Source: Pseudarthrobacter siccitolerans | Lineage (GTDB): Bacteria > Actinomycetota > Actinomycetes > Actinomycetales > Micrococcaceae | Length of the DNA stretch: 64,000 bases | Assembly: GCF_001046895.1 (NCBI RefSeq) | Contig: NZ_CAQI01000051.1 | Location: 1 to 64,000, forward strand | Direction of reading: 5' to 3' | Notes under the pieces: generated by a model | The model's input: the letters and a program-made list of their open reading frames with translations, nothing else | Databases searched by the model: none | Told to the model about the DNA's origin: nothing | Position numbers and translations under genes: made by a program | In this document: positions 33,839 through 41,268 of the stretch, piece by piece | Layout: every line of letters begins with the position of its first letter | Numbering within the stretch: position 1 is the first letter of the stretch

Positions 33839-34177
33839 GTGAACCTGGCCCAGCCGATGAAGACGGTACTGGTGCACAGTCCAATCCCTCCAGGACTTCC
33901 AATGCCGCTATCCCCAGATCCAGCCGATCGGCTGGAGCTTTTGGATCCGCCTCCCCAGCAGCTGCCGGCCCGTATGGCCCAGTCAGCCGCACGTGAGGAC
34001 GCCCTCCGGCAAGCGCCGGGCAGGCCCGTCCTGATGCTCCGGCCGGCTCCCGTCAAGGTCGGTTCCACCCTGGGGCATGCCGTCGCCTACACCGTGACGC
34101 ATGTGCTGGTGGAGTGGGAGAACGACGGCGGCCACGACGCCCGGTGGCTGGCAAGCTGGCTGGTGCGCCGGCTGTAA
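33839..34177 (+). CDS. Hypothetical protein
   Basis: The ORF encodes 112 residues from a GTG start. The first half is Pro-rich. The last 47 residues (from VLMLRPAPV to WLVRRL) have codon use like neighbouring genes and contain HAVAYTVTHVLVEWEND, suggesting a folded segment. A shorter version starting at an internal ATG is possible. No family is recognised. Confidence 0.42.
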   Translation: MNLAQPMKTVLVHSPIPPGLPMPLSPDPADRLELLDPPPQQLPARMAQSAAREDALRQAPGRPVLMLRPAPVKVGSTLGHAVAYTVTHVLVEWENDGGHDARWLASWLVRRL

Positions 34178-34278
34178 CAGCAATGGATCAGCATGGTGCG
34201 CCCGCCGGAGTGTGGCCGGAGCACGCGCCATACCGGTTTTCCGTCGTAGGCTGAAGAGGCGACGGAGAGGAGCCAGAC

Positions 34279-34980
34279 ATGGCCGGGGCAGCATTGGACA
34301 AAACAGCGTTGGCCGGAACGACTGTGGCAGAGGTGATGGCGGAACTCGCTGACCTTGAAGACCCCCGTGCACGCGAGGTGAACGAAAAGCACGGTGACGA
34401 TCACGGCGTGAACCTGGGCAAGCTCCGCGCTGTGGCGAAGCGGCTCAAGACGCAACAGGAACTCGCCGCTGAGCTCTGGGCCACCGGCGATACGGCTGCG
34501 CGGCTGCTGGCGCTCCTGGTCTGCCGGCCCAAGGCGTTCGGGCAGGACGAGCTGGACGCCATGATGCGCGAGGCCCGCACACCCAAGGTGAACGACTGGC
34601 TGGTGAACTACGTGGTGAAGAAAAGCCCGCATGCAGAAGAACTCCGCACCGCGTGGTTGGCTGACCCCCATCCGGTAGTTGCCAGCGGAGGTTGGGCGCT
34701 GACCAGCGAGCGGGTAGCGAAGCAACCTGACGGCCTCGACCTCCCAGGACTGCTGGACGTCATCGAAGCTGGCATGAAGGACGCGCCGGAACGGCTGCAG
34801 TGGGCCATGAACACCTGCCTGGCCACCATCGGTATCCGGCACGCCGAACACCGCAGCAGGGCGGTCAGCATCGGCGAACGCCTTGAGGTGCTCAAGGATT
34901 ACCCCACTCCCCCGGGCTGCACGTCTCCCTTTGCACCCGCATGGATTGCCGAAATGGTGCGGCGGCAGCAGGACACTTAG
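34279..34980 (+). CDS. DNA alkylation repair protein, AlkD-like
   Basis: The 233-residue protein is built of HEAT-like helical repeats, as in AlkC/AlkD DNA glycosylases. Family-type segments include GVNLGKLRAVAKRLK, RLLALLVCRPK and NDWLVNYVVKKSPHAEEL. It would remove alkylated bases by the AlkD mechanism, but some members of this fold have no glycosylase activity and the catalytic Trp/Asp positions cannot be confirmed by eye. A good ribosome binding site (GAGAGGAG) precedes the ATG. Confidence 0.75.
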   Translation: MAGAALDKTALAGTTVAEVMAELADLEDPRAREVNEKHGDDHGVNLGKLRAVAKRLKTQQELAAELWATGDTAARLLALLVCRPKAFGQDELDAMMREARTPKVNDWLVNYVVKKSPHAEELRTAWLADPHPVVASGGWALTSERVAKQPDGLDLPGLLDVIEAGMKDAPERLQWAMNTCLATIGIRHAEHRSRAVSIGERLEVLKDYPTPPGCTSPFAPAWIAEMVRRQQDT

Positions 34981-35061
34981 GAAGGCGGCCGCGGCCAGGG
35001 GCAAGTCCGGCCTGCCCGGTCATCCCACCGGCCGGTAATGCGGGCCCCTAAGATGGCGTGC

Positions 35062-36042
35062 ATGGATGACCAGGTCCTGGCAGAGATCGCCAATGAGCTC
35101 TACGCCAAACCCCTCGACGACTTCATCGCCGCCCGTGCAGCCGCGGCGAAGGAAGCGGCCGGATCGGACAAGGAGCTCGCGGCGGCTGTGCGCGGGCTCC
35201 CCAAGCCGTCGGTTGCCGCCTGGGCCGTGAACATGCTGGCCCTGCACCAGCCGGACGTCCTTGCCGGGCTGATGGACCTTGGCGGCCGGATGCGCGAGGC
35301 GCAAGCCTCACTGGACGCCACTGCCCTGCGTGAGCTGGGCCGTGAGCGGCGCACTGTGCTGGCTACCGCCGTCGACACCGCCCGCTCGGTGGCCCGGCAA
35401 CAGGGCCGCTCTATCAGCGACGCGATGGCAACCGACGTCGAGGAGACCCTGCGCGCCCTGACCGCCGATGAGGGGGCGGCCGCCGCGGTCCACAGCGGCC
35501 GCCTGCTCAAGACACTCTCGGCGGACGGCGTGAACGCGGTGGACCTTGACGGCCTGGTGGCCGTCCCCGCCGCCCTCCCGGCACCGCCCCGGACAGCTGC
35601 TGCTCCGGCTGTTACGGTACCGGACAGGCCGCGGGAGGAGAGTACGACGGCGGGGGGCACCTCCCGTCCGAAGCCGGACAAGCCGCGGCTTGAGGCAGTC
35701 CGGCAAACACCGCGGCCAAAGTCACCGCCCGCGCTGGAGAAAGCAAAAGCCGCCCTGGCCGAAGCGGAGGCCGCGCAGGCAGAGACGGCGCAGCTGGCCC
35801 GGGACCTGCAGGAGCAGGAGGACGAGACACGAACAGAAATGGCAGGGCTCCTCCAGGAAACAGCCGAGCTGAGGACACGCCTCAAGGCGGCCGAGGACCG
35901 GCTGGAGCAGTTGCGCAGGGGCCTCGCCGCCACTGCCGCCGAGGCGAAGCAGGCGGTGCGGGCTGCCGACAAGGCGGAGCGGACAGCCATGCTGGCCCAG
36001 GAGCGGGTCCTCCGGTTGGGCAGTACGGACACGCCGTCCTGA
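35062..36042 (+). CDS. Coiled-coil protein of unknown function
   Basis: The 326-residue protein has a conserved-looking N-terminal helical domain (about 1-170, including LYAKPLDDFIAARAAAAKEA and LPKPSVAAWAVNML), a Pro/Ala/Arg-rich linker (about 175-225), and a long Ala/Glu/Gln-rich coiled coil (about 225-320). The ATG at 35062 is preferred over one 8 codons upstream. The architecture suggests a structural or scaffold role, but no specific function is recognised. It is followed after 38 bp by a 61-residue ORF on the same strand. Confidence 0.75.
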   Translation: MDDQVLAEIANELYAKPLDDFIAARAAAAKEAAGSDKELAAAVRGLPKPSVAAWAVNMLALHQPDVLAGLMDLGGRMREAQASLDATALRELGRERRTVLATAVDTARSVARQQGRSISDAMATDVEETLRALTADEGAAAAVHSGRLLKTLSADGVNAVDLDGLVAVPAALPAPPRTAAAPAVTVPDRPREESTTAGGTSRPKPDKPRLEAVRQTPRPKSPPALEKAKAALAEAEAAQAETAQLARDLQEQEDETRTEMAGLLQETAELRTRLKAAEDRLEQLRRGLAATAAEAKQAVRAADKAERTAMLAQERVLRLGSTDTPS

Positions 36043-36080
36043 TTCCGAGGAATGTCAGACCCCGGTTGCACACTGGAATT

Positions 36081-36266
36081 ATGGAAAACCAACTGGTACA
36101 GGAATTTCACGTCACCTACTTCGACGCCGACTGCGGCCGTGCCCGGGCTGAAGTCTTTGACACCCTTGCAGAGGCAGAACGTTTCGCGAGCCGGTACTGC
36201 CACGGCGAGGACAACTGGGCGGTTGTGGACGCTGTCCCGGTCCAGCAGGTCCGCATCGCCGCCTAA
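36081..36266 (+). CDS. Small hypothetical protein (61 aa)
   Basis: The protein begins MENQLVQEFHVTYFDADCGR and continues with EVFDTLAEAERFASRYC, a beta-alpha pattern like a tiny ferredoxin-like or DUF-type domain. It has two cysteines. Codon usage is normal and the start ATG is clear, but an upstream in-frame start adds 5 residues. Function unknown. Confidence 0.6.
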   Translation: MENQLVQEFHVTYFDADCGRARAEVFDTLAEAERFASRYCHGEDNWAVVDAVPVQQVRIAA

Positions 36267-36318
36267 TCTGCGGCAGCGTCCAAGGAACCCCGGGTTCCTG
36301 GCGGCCGGTTAACGCAGG

Positions 36319-36361
36319 CAACCCGCCCTGCCGGGGCAAAGATCCCTGGCAGCGCGGGTTG
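36319..36361. terminator. Hairpin terminator between convergent genes
   Basis: The outer stem CAACCCGC/GCGGGTTG and inner stem CTGCC/GGCAG, separated by single-base bulges, form a 43-nt hairpin. It lies between the 61-aa ORF and the aldo/keto reductase gene, which converge. No long U-tract follows. Confidence 0.55.
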
Positions 36362-36376
36362 TAGGTTCCGCTGGAA

Positions 36377-37222
36377 TTAGGCGAAGTCGGAGACGGCCGG
36401 GTCCGGCCCGATCCGGCCTTCGCCCTTGGCGGTGCGGTCCAGTGCGTTGATGGCCTCTACGTCGTCGGCAGACAGCGAGACGTCCAGCGCCGCGTAGTTT
36501 TCGCGGATCCGGGACTCGGTGACGGACTTCGGAATCACCACGTTGCCGATGGCAAGGTGCCAGGCAATAACAACCTGGGCGGGCGTGGCTCCGTGCTTGG
36601 CAGCAATGGCGGCCACTGTTGCGTCCTCCAGGAGCTCGCCGCCCTGGCCGAGCGGGGACCAGGCCTGGGTCAGGATTCCCTTTGAGGCGCCGAAGTCGCG
36701 CAGCCCGCGCTGGCTGAAGTACGGGTGCAGCTCAATCTGGTGGATGGCCGGAACCACACCGGTTTCATCGATCAGCCGCTGCAGGCCCTCAACCGTGAAG
36801 TTTGAAACACCGATGGACTTAACCCGGCCGCGCTTCTGAAGCTCGATCAGCGCCTTCCAGGTGTCCACGTACTTGTCCTGCTTGGGCTGCATCCAGTGGA
36901 TCAGGTACAGGTCCAGGGTCTCGAGGCCCAGCCGGTCCATGGACTCCTCGAACGCGGCGAGCGTGGATTCGTAGCCCTGGTCAGCGTTCCACAGCTTGGT
37001 GGTGATAAAGATTTGTTCCGGTGACAGGCCGGAGCTGGCGATGGCCCGGCCAACGCCGGCCTCGTTACCGTAGATCTTGGCAGTATCGATGTGGCGGAAG
37101 CCCGCTTCGAAAGCCTGGCGGACAACCTTTTCGGCCACTCCGTCCTCAACCTGCCATACGCCATAGCCGAGCTGGGGAATCTGGTTGCCGTCGTTGAAAG
37201 TCAGTGTGGGTGAAAGAGTCAT
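36377..37222 (-). CDS. Aldo/keto reductase
   Basis: The 281-residue NADPH-dependent reductase has the TIM-barrel AKR signature: GFRHIDTAKIYGNEAGVG (catalytic Asp and Tyr), lysine in FITTKLWN, histidine in LYLIHWMQP, and the cofactor motif IPKSVTESRIREN. It resembles 2,5-diketo-D-gluconate reductase-type members (AKR5), but the substrate cannot be told. The ATG at 37222 starts MTLSPTLTFNDGNQIPQLGYG; the upstream in-frame extension to 37555 overlaps another gene and is not coding. Confidence 0.9.
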   Translation of the reverse strand: MTLSPTLTFNDGNQIPQLGYGVWQVEDGVAEKVVRQAFEAGFRHIDTAKIYGNEAGVGRAIASSGLSPEQIFITTKLWNADQGYESTLAAFEESMDRLGLETLDLYLIHWMQPKQDKYVDTWKALIELQKRGRVKSIGVSNFTVEGLQRLIDETGVVPAIHQIELHPYFSQRGLRDFGASKGILTQAWSPLGQGGELLEDATVAAIAAKHGATPAQVVIAWHLAIGNVVIPKSVTESRIRENYAALDVSLSADDVEAINALDRTAKGEGRIGPDPAVSDFA

Positions 37223-37284
37223 TCTTTTATCCTGCCAAACCGACCGCCCCTGCCAAGGGAAACGGGCCTGACTAAGCCACACGC

Positions 37285-37761
37285 TTAACCGGGAATATCT
37301 TCCCGCGGGTAACCCGAGCCTTCCTCGGCAAGGTGCCTCTCGGCGTCGGCCACCTGCTGGAAAACCGCCTCGGCGCGCCGGCGTACGGACGCGGCGCCCA
37401 CCGGGATGGGGCCAACGGCAAGCCGGAGCATGGCAGCCGCTTCCGACGTGGTGGCCAGGGAGTTGCCGGCTTTGGATAACGCGCGGTGCACGCTGGCGAG
37501 CCGGACCGGGATATCCAGTCCTTCGCTGGGCGAGCGCTGCTGCGCTTCCTTGCACACAGCCCTGACCCGTTCCAGCAGGGAAGCAAGTTCATTGGCGATC
37601 TCCACCAGTTCGCCGTAGAGCTGGTCGTCCTCCACGCCTTCGAGGACCTGGTGGAAGCGGTCCAGCCCCCGGTGGAAGCGGTCGTGGGCGCGGCGCCACA
37701 ACCCCTTCCCCAATTCCGCGTCGTCTTTGCGCCCCTGCCTGGCGGCGCTGAAAAAGCCCAA
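37285..37761 (-). CDS. Uncharacterised helical protein adjacent to bpa
   Basis: The 158-residue protein starts MGFFSAARQGRKDDAELGKG and is predicted to be almost wholly helical, with a basic N-terminus, a central acidic coiled segment (VEDDQLYGELVEIANELASL), and a second helical part rich in Ala. No family is recognised. It begins 5 bp after the bpa stop on the same strand, so the two are probably translated from one mRNA and may work together. Confidence 0.72.
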   Translation of the reverse strand: MGFFSAARQGRKDDAELGKGLWRRAHDRFHRGLDRFHQVLEGVEDDQLYGELVEIANELASLLERVRAVCKEAQQRSPSEGLDIPVRLASVHRALSKAGNSLATTSEAAAMLRLAVGPIPVGAASVRRRAEAVFQQVADAERHLAEEGSGYPREDIPG

Positions 37762-37766
37762 TGAAC

Positions 37767-38396
37767 CTAGAGGTACTGTCCGGGACCGTGGTCCGGGTCG
37801 TTCGGCTGGCCGGGGCGCCCCGGGGCGGCCGGCCGGGGGCCAGCAGGGGCGCGTTGCGGCTCGCCGTTTTCCCCGATCACCACGCCGGGCGCGATCACCG
37901 TGCCGGGCGGGAGCTGGCGGAGCTGCATCTGCGCGGCCGCATGCTCGCGGGCGGCGTGCTGCGCGGCGATGGCGGTCTGGATGCCGTGGAACAGCCCCTC
38001 CAGCCAGCCCACCAGCTGGGCCTGGGCGATGCGCAGTTCAGCATCGGAAGGGGTGGCGTCATCCGAGAACGGCAGGCTGATCCTGTCCAGTTCCTCCACC
38101 AGTTCAGGCGCCAGCCCGTCTTCCAGCTCCTTGATGGAGCGCTCGTGGATTTCGGCCAGCCGTCCCCGCGCGGCATCGTCCAGCGGCGCGGACTTCACTT
38201 CCTCCAGGAGCTGCCTGATCATGGTGCCGATCCGCATCACCTTGGCCGGTTCATCCACCAGGTCCTGCAGGTTGCTGCCTTTGGGTTTGCCGTCGTTTTC
38301 CGGCACAGCCGGTGCCGGTGCCGGCTGGCTGTCATCGATGGTGGTGCCTTCTACCGGGAGGTCCTCAGGTGCCTGAGTGTCATTCGGATCGCTCAT
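37767..38396 (-). CDS. bpa: Bacterial proteasome activator (Bpa/PafE)
   Basis: Bpa is an ATP-independent ring activator that opens the 20S proteasome gate for unfolded or heat-shock-repressor substrates. The 209-residue protein has a disordered acidic N-terminus (about 1-45), a four-helix core (about 50-155) with DEPAKVMRIGTMIRQLLEEV and AQAQLVGWLEGLFHGIQTAI, and a Pro-rich tail ending exactly in GQYL. That C-terminal GQYL is the known proteasome-docking motif of mycobacterial Bpa. Its presence implies that this organism has a 20S proteasome elsewhere in the genome. Confidence 0.9.
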   Translation of the reverse strand: MSDPNDTQAPEDLPVEGTTIDDSQPAPAPAVPENDGKPKGSNLQDLVDEPAKVMRIGTMIRQLLEEVKSAPLDDAARGRLAEIHERSIKELEDGLAPELVEELDRISLPFSDDATPSDAELRIAQAQLVGWLEGLFHGIQTAIAAQHAAREHAAAQMQLRQLPPGTVIAPGVVIGENGEPQRAPAGPRPAAPGRPGQPNDPDHGPGQYL

Positions 38397-38474
38397 GCGT
38401 TCATACTCTCATGAGCGATCCGCCCAAGGTCCACTCGATGAACCCCGCTGACGTGCTGTCCGCTATGGGCTCAA

Positions 38475-38678
38475 TCAGCAGCACCGGCCTTGGGGATTGG
38501 AGTCCTGGCGGTCCGTCCGGTCCCGCCAGAACTCCCGCTCGCTCAGCGGCGGCGTGCTGTGCCCCGAGGCCCGGTGGTGCTCCAGGTACTTCGTGTAGGC
38601 ATCCGCACCCAGGACACCTCCGAGGTAGCGCGCAAACCCCCGGAAGCCCCTGGTGACCGCAGCGAGTCCGGTGCTCAT
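38475..38678 (-). CDS. YbdD/YjiX family short protein
   Basis: The 67-residue protein has the family core YTKYLEHHRASGHSTPPLSEREFWRD typical of YbdD/YjiX (DUF466), shown here in part as YLEHHRASGH and SEREFWRD. These proteins are encoded next to CstA-type transporters and appear to be needed for their function. The ATG overlaps the cstA stop by 4 bp (ATGA), so translation is coupled. Confidence 0.88.
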   Translation of the reverse strand: MSTGLAAVTRGFRGFARYLGGVLGADAYTKYLEHHRASGHSTPPLSEREFWRDRTDRQDSNPQGRCC

Positions 38679-40978
38679 CCGTGGTGCCCTGCCCGCTCGA
38701 ACCTCAGCTCGGCCGGCACCTTGTCCCACTCCGCCATCAGCTTCCGCTCGGCCGGAGTGGGGATCAGCCCTGCCGGGGCAAAGACCCGCGACGGCGTGGC
38801 GGGGTCTTCGTTGTCCTTCACGGCCGTCCCGTGCGCGCGGCTGCGGAACGCCTTGACCGTGGCGAGCAACGCCGTCGCGATCACGATGATGCTCAGCACC
38901 ACAAAGATCACCGAGAGCCAGCCCTGGATCGCTGTATTGCGCACCACGGCTTCCATGGCCGCCACTGATTTCGCCGTGCCAAACTCGGTCTTCCCATCCG
39001 CCAGGGCCTTGCTGAAGGCTGCATTATTGGCGAAGTAGCCCACTGCCGGGGTGGGAGAGAAGATTTTCTGGAAACTCGCGGTGATGGTCACAACGGCGGC
39101 AAAGGCCAGCGGCAGGGCCACGATCCAGAGGTATTTGAACGTACCGCGCTTGGCCACGATGGCCAGGCAGACAGCAAGGGCTATGGCAGCCAGCAGCTGG
39201 TTGGCGATGCCGAACAGCGGGAACAGCGTGTTGATGCCGCCCAATGGATCGGTGACACCCATCAGCAGTACGGCACCCCAGGCGCCCACCATAACCGCCG
39301 TGCACAGCCAGGCACCCGGCCGCCACGAGTGCTCCTTGAACTTGGGAATGAAGTTGCCGATGGAGTCCTGGAGCATAAACCGGGCAACGCGGGTTCCGGC
39401 GTCAACAGCGGTGAGGATAAAGAGGGCCTCGAACATGATGGCGAAGTGGTACCAGAACGCCATCATGGCTGTGCCGCCGATGAACTGCTGCATGATGTGG
39501 GCGAGGCCCACGGCCAGTGTCGGCGCGCCGCCGGTACGGGAGACGATGCTCTCCTCGCCTACGTTGGCGGCGGTTTCCGAGAGCAGGCCGGGGGTGAGGT
39601 TGACGCCGGACAGGCCCAGGCTGTTGACCCAGGCGGCGGCAGTTTCGACAGTTCCGCCGGTCAAGGCCGTTGGCGAGTTCATGGCGAAGTAGAGGCCGCG
39701 GTCAATCGAAATGGCCGCCACGAGGGCCATGATGGCCACGAAGGACTCCATCAGCATTCCGCCATAGCCGATGTAGCGGGTTTGCCGCTCCTTTTCTACC
39801 AGTTTCGGGGTGGTGCCCGACGAGATCAGGGCGTGGAATCCGGACAAGGCGCCGCAGGCGATGGTCACGAACAGGAAGGGGAACAGCGCGCCGGGGAACA
39901 CGGGGCCGTTCTCCCGGCTCGCGAACTCGCTGAACGCGGGAACGCTGATTTCAGGGCGGACCACAATGATGGCCAGCGCCAGCATCACGATCACGCCGAT
40001 CTTCATAAACGTGGACAGGTAGTCCCGGGGCGCCAGGAGCAGCCAGACCGGCAGGATCGCCGCGATGGCACCGTAAACGATGAGGCCCCAGGCGAGGGTC
40101 ACCCGGTCCAGCGTGAAGATCTCCACACCCCACGAGGTCTCGGCCACCATGCCGCCGCCGATGATGGCCGCCATCAGCAGGACAAAGCCGATCAGCGACA
40201 CTTCCATCACCTTGCCGGGCCGCAGGAACCGGAGGTAGACGCCCATAAACAGCGCGATGGGGATGGTCATGCCAACGGAGAAGACGCCCCACGGGCTTTC
40301 GGCCAGGGCGTTGACCACCACCAGGGCGAGGATTGCCACGATGATGACCATGATGAGCAGGGTGGCGATCAAGGCTGCCGTGCCGCCGATGACGCCGAGT
40401 TCCTCGCGTGCCATCTGGCCCAGCGAACGCCCGCCGCGCCGCATCGAGAAGAACATCACCAGGTAGTCCTGCACGGCGCCGGCCAGCACGACGCCGATGA
40501 TGATCCAGAGAGTGCCGGGCAGGTAACCCATCTGGGCTGCAAGCACGGGACCCACCAGCGGCCCTGCCCCTGCGATGGCGGCGAAGTGATGGCCGAACAG
40601 GACGTTCCGGTCCGTCCGCACGTAGTCCTTGCCGTCGGCCTTGTACTCGGCCGGGGTGGCGCGGCGGTCATCGGGCCTGGTGATGTAGCGCTCGATGACC
40701 TTGGAGTAGAAGCGGTAGCCGATGAGGTAGGTACAGACCGAGGCAAACACGAACCAGATGGCGTTCACGGTCTCGCCGCGGATGATGGCGAGCATAAACC
40801 AGGCCACGCCGCCCAGCAGGGCAATCGCTGCCCAGAGCGCTATTTTTCCGGGCGTCCACTTCTTCTCTTCCGCCTCGCGGACAGTCTCGTCAACTGCCGA
40901 CGGCGGGAGCGAGGTATCGGTGGCGACCGCACCTTCCCCCCGGGCTGCGCTCCGTCGATGATCCGGTGTTCCGGCCAT
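38675..40978 (-). CDS. cstA: Carbon starvation protein CstA (pyruvate/peptide transporter)
   Basis: This 767-residue integral membrane protein has an N-terminal cytoplasmic stretch (about 1-45) and roughly 16-18 hydrophobic segments. CstA family motifs include AAIAGAGPLVGPVLAAQMGY and CGALSGFHALISSGTTPK. Family members import pyruvate or peptides under carbon limitation. The ATG at 40978 is preceded by a strong AAGGAGGAG ribosome binding site. The longer in-frame extension to 41146 is non-coding in character. About 290 bp of upstream sequence holds no gene and probably the promoter. Confidence 0.93.
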   Translation of the reverse strand: MAGTPDHRRSAARGEGAVATDTSLPPSAVDETVREAEEKKWTPGKIALWAAIALLGGVAWFMLAIIRGETVNAIWFVFASVCTYLIGYRFYSKVIERYITRPDDRRATPAEYKADGKDYVRTDRNVLFGHHFAAIAGAGPLVGPVLAAQMGYLPGTLWIIIGVVLAGAVQDYLVMFFSMRRGGRSLGQMAREELGVIGGTAALIATLLIMVIIVAILALVVVNALAESPWGVFSVGMTIPIALFMGVYLRFLRPGKVMEVSLIGFVLLMAAIIGGGMVAETSWGVEIFTLDRVTLAWGLIVYGAIAAILPVWLLLAPRDYLSTFMKIGVIVMLALAIIVVRPEISVPAFSEFASRENGPVFPGALFPFLFVTIACGALSGFHALISSGTTPKLVEKERQTRYIGYGGMLMESFVAIMALVAAISIDRGLYFAMNSPTALTGGTVETAAAWVNSLGLSGVNLTPGLLSETAANVGEESIVSRTGGAPTLAVGLAHIMQQFIGGTAMMAFWYHFAIMFEALFILTAVDAGTRVARFMLQDSIGNFIPKFKEHSWRPGAWLCTAVMVGAWGAVLLMGVTDPLGGINTLFPLFGIANQLLAAIALAVCLAIVAKRGTFKYLWIVALPLAFAAVVTITASFQKIFSPTPAVGYFANNAAFSKALADGKTEFGTAKSVAAMEAVVRNTAIQGWLSVIFVVLSIIVIATALLATVKAFRSRAHGTAVKDNEDPATPSRVFAPAGLIPTPAERKLMAEWDKVPAELRFERAGHHG

Positions 40979-41268
40979 GTCTCCTCCTTGAGATTCGTCC
41001 CCATCTGCTGACAGGCACCCTACCAACGGGGAGCTTGGGCCGGACCGTGTTTTGCCGTGATCAGGACCAGCCTGCGCCGAACGGCGGACACCCGGCGACG
41101 AGCGTCGGGCCGCACCGCCGTCGAGGGTGCTGCGAATCCCTGCCACGGCTGCCCGGAGGGCAGCTCCTCACCCCACGGTAAGCCTGCCGGCGCCAATCAG
41201 AAAGACCCCCGCCGCATCCAACCGCCCTGTTCAGCGCCAGCCGTGCGCGCTCAAACGCGAAGCTGCCC

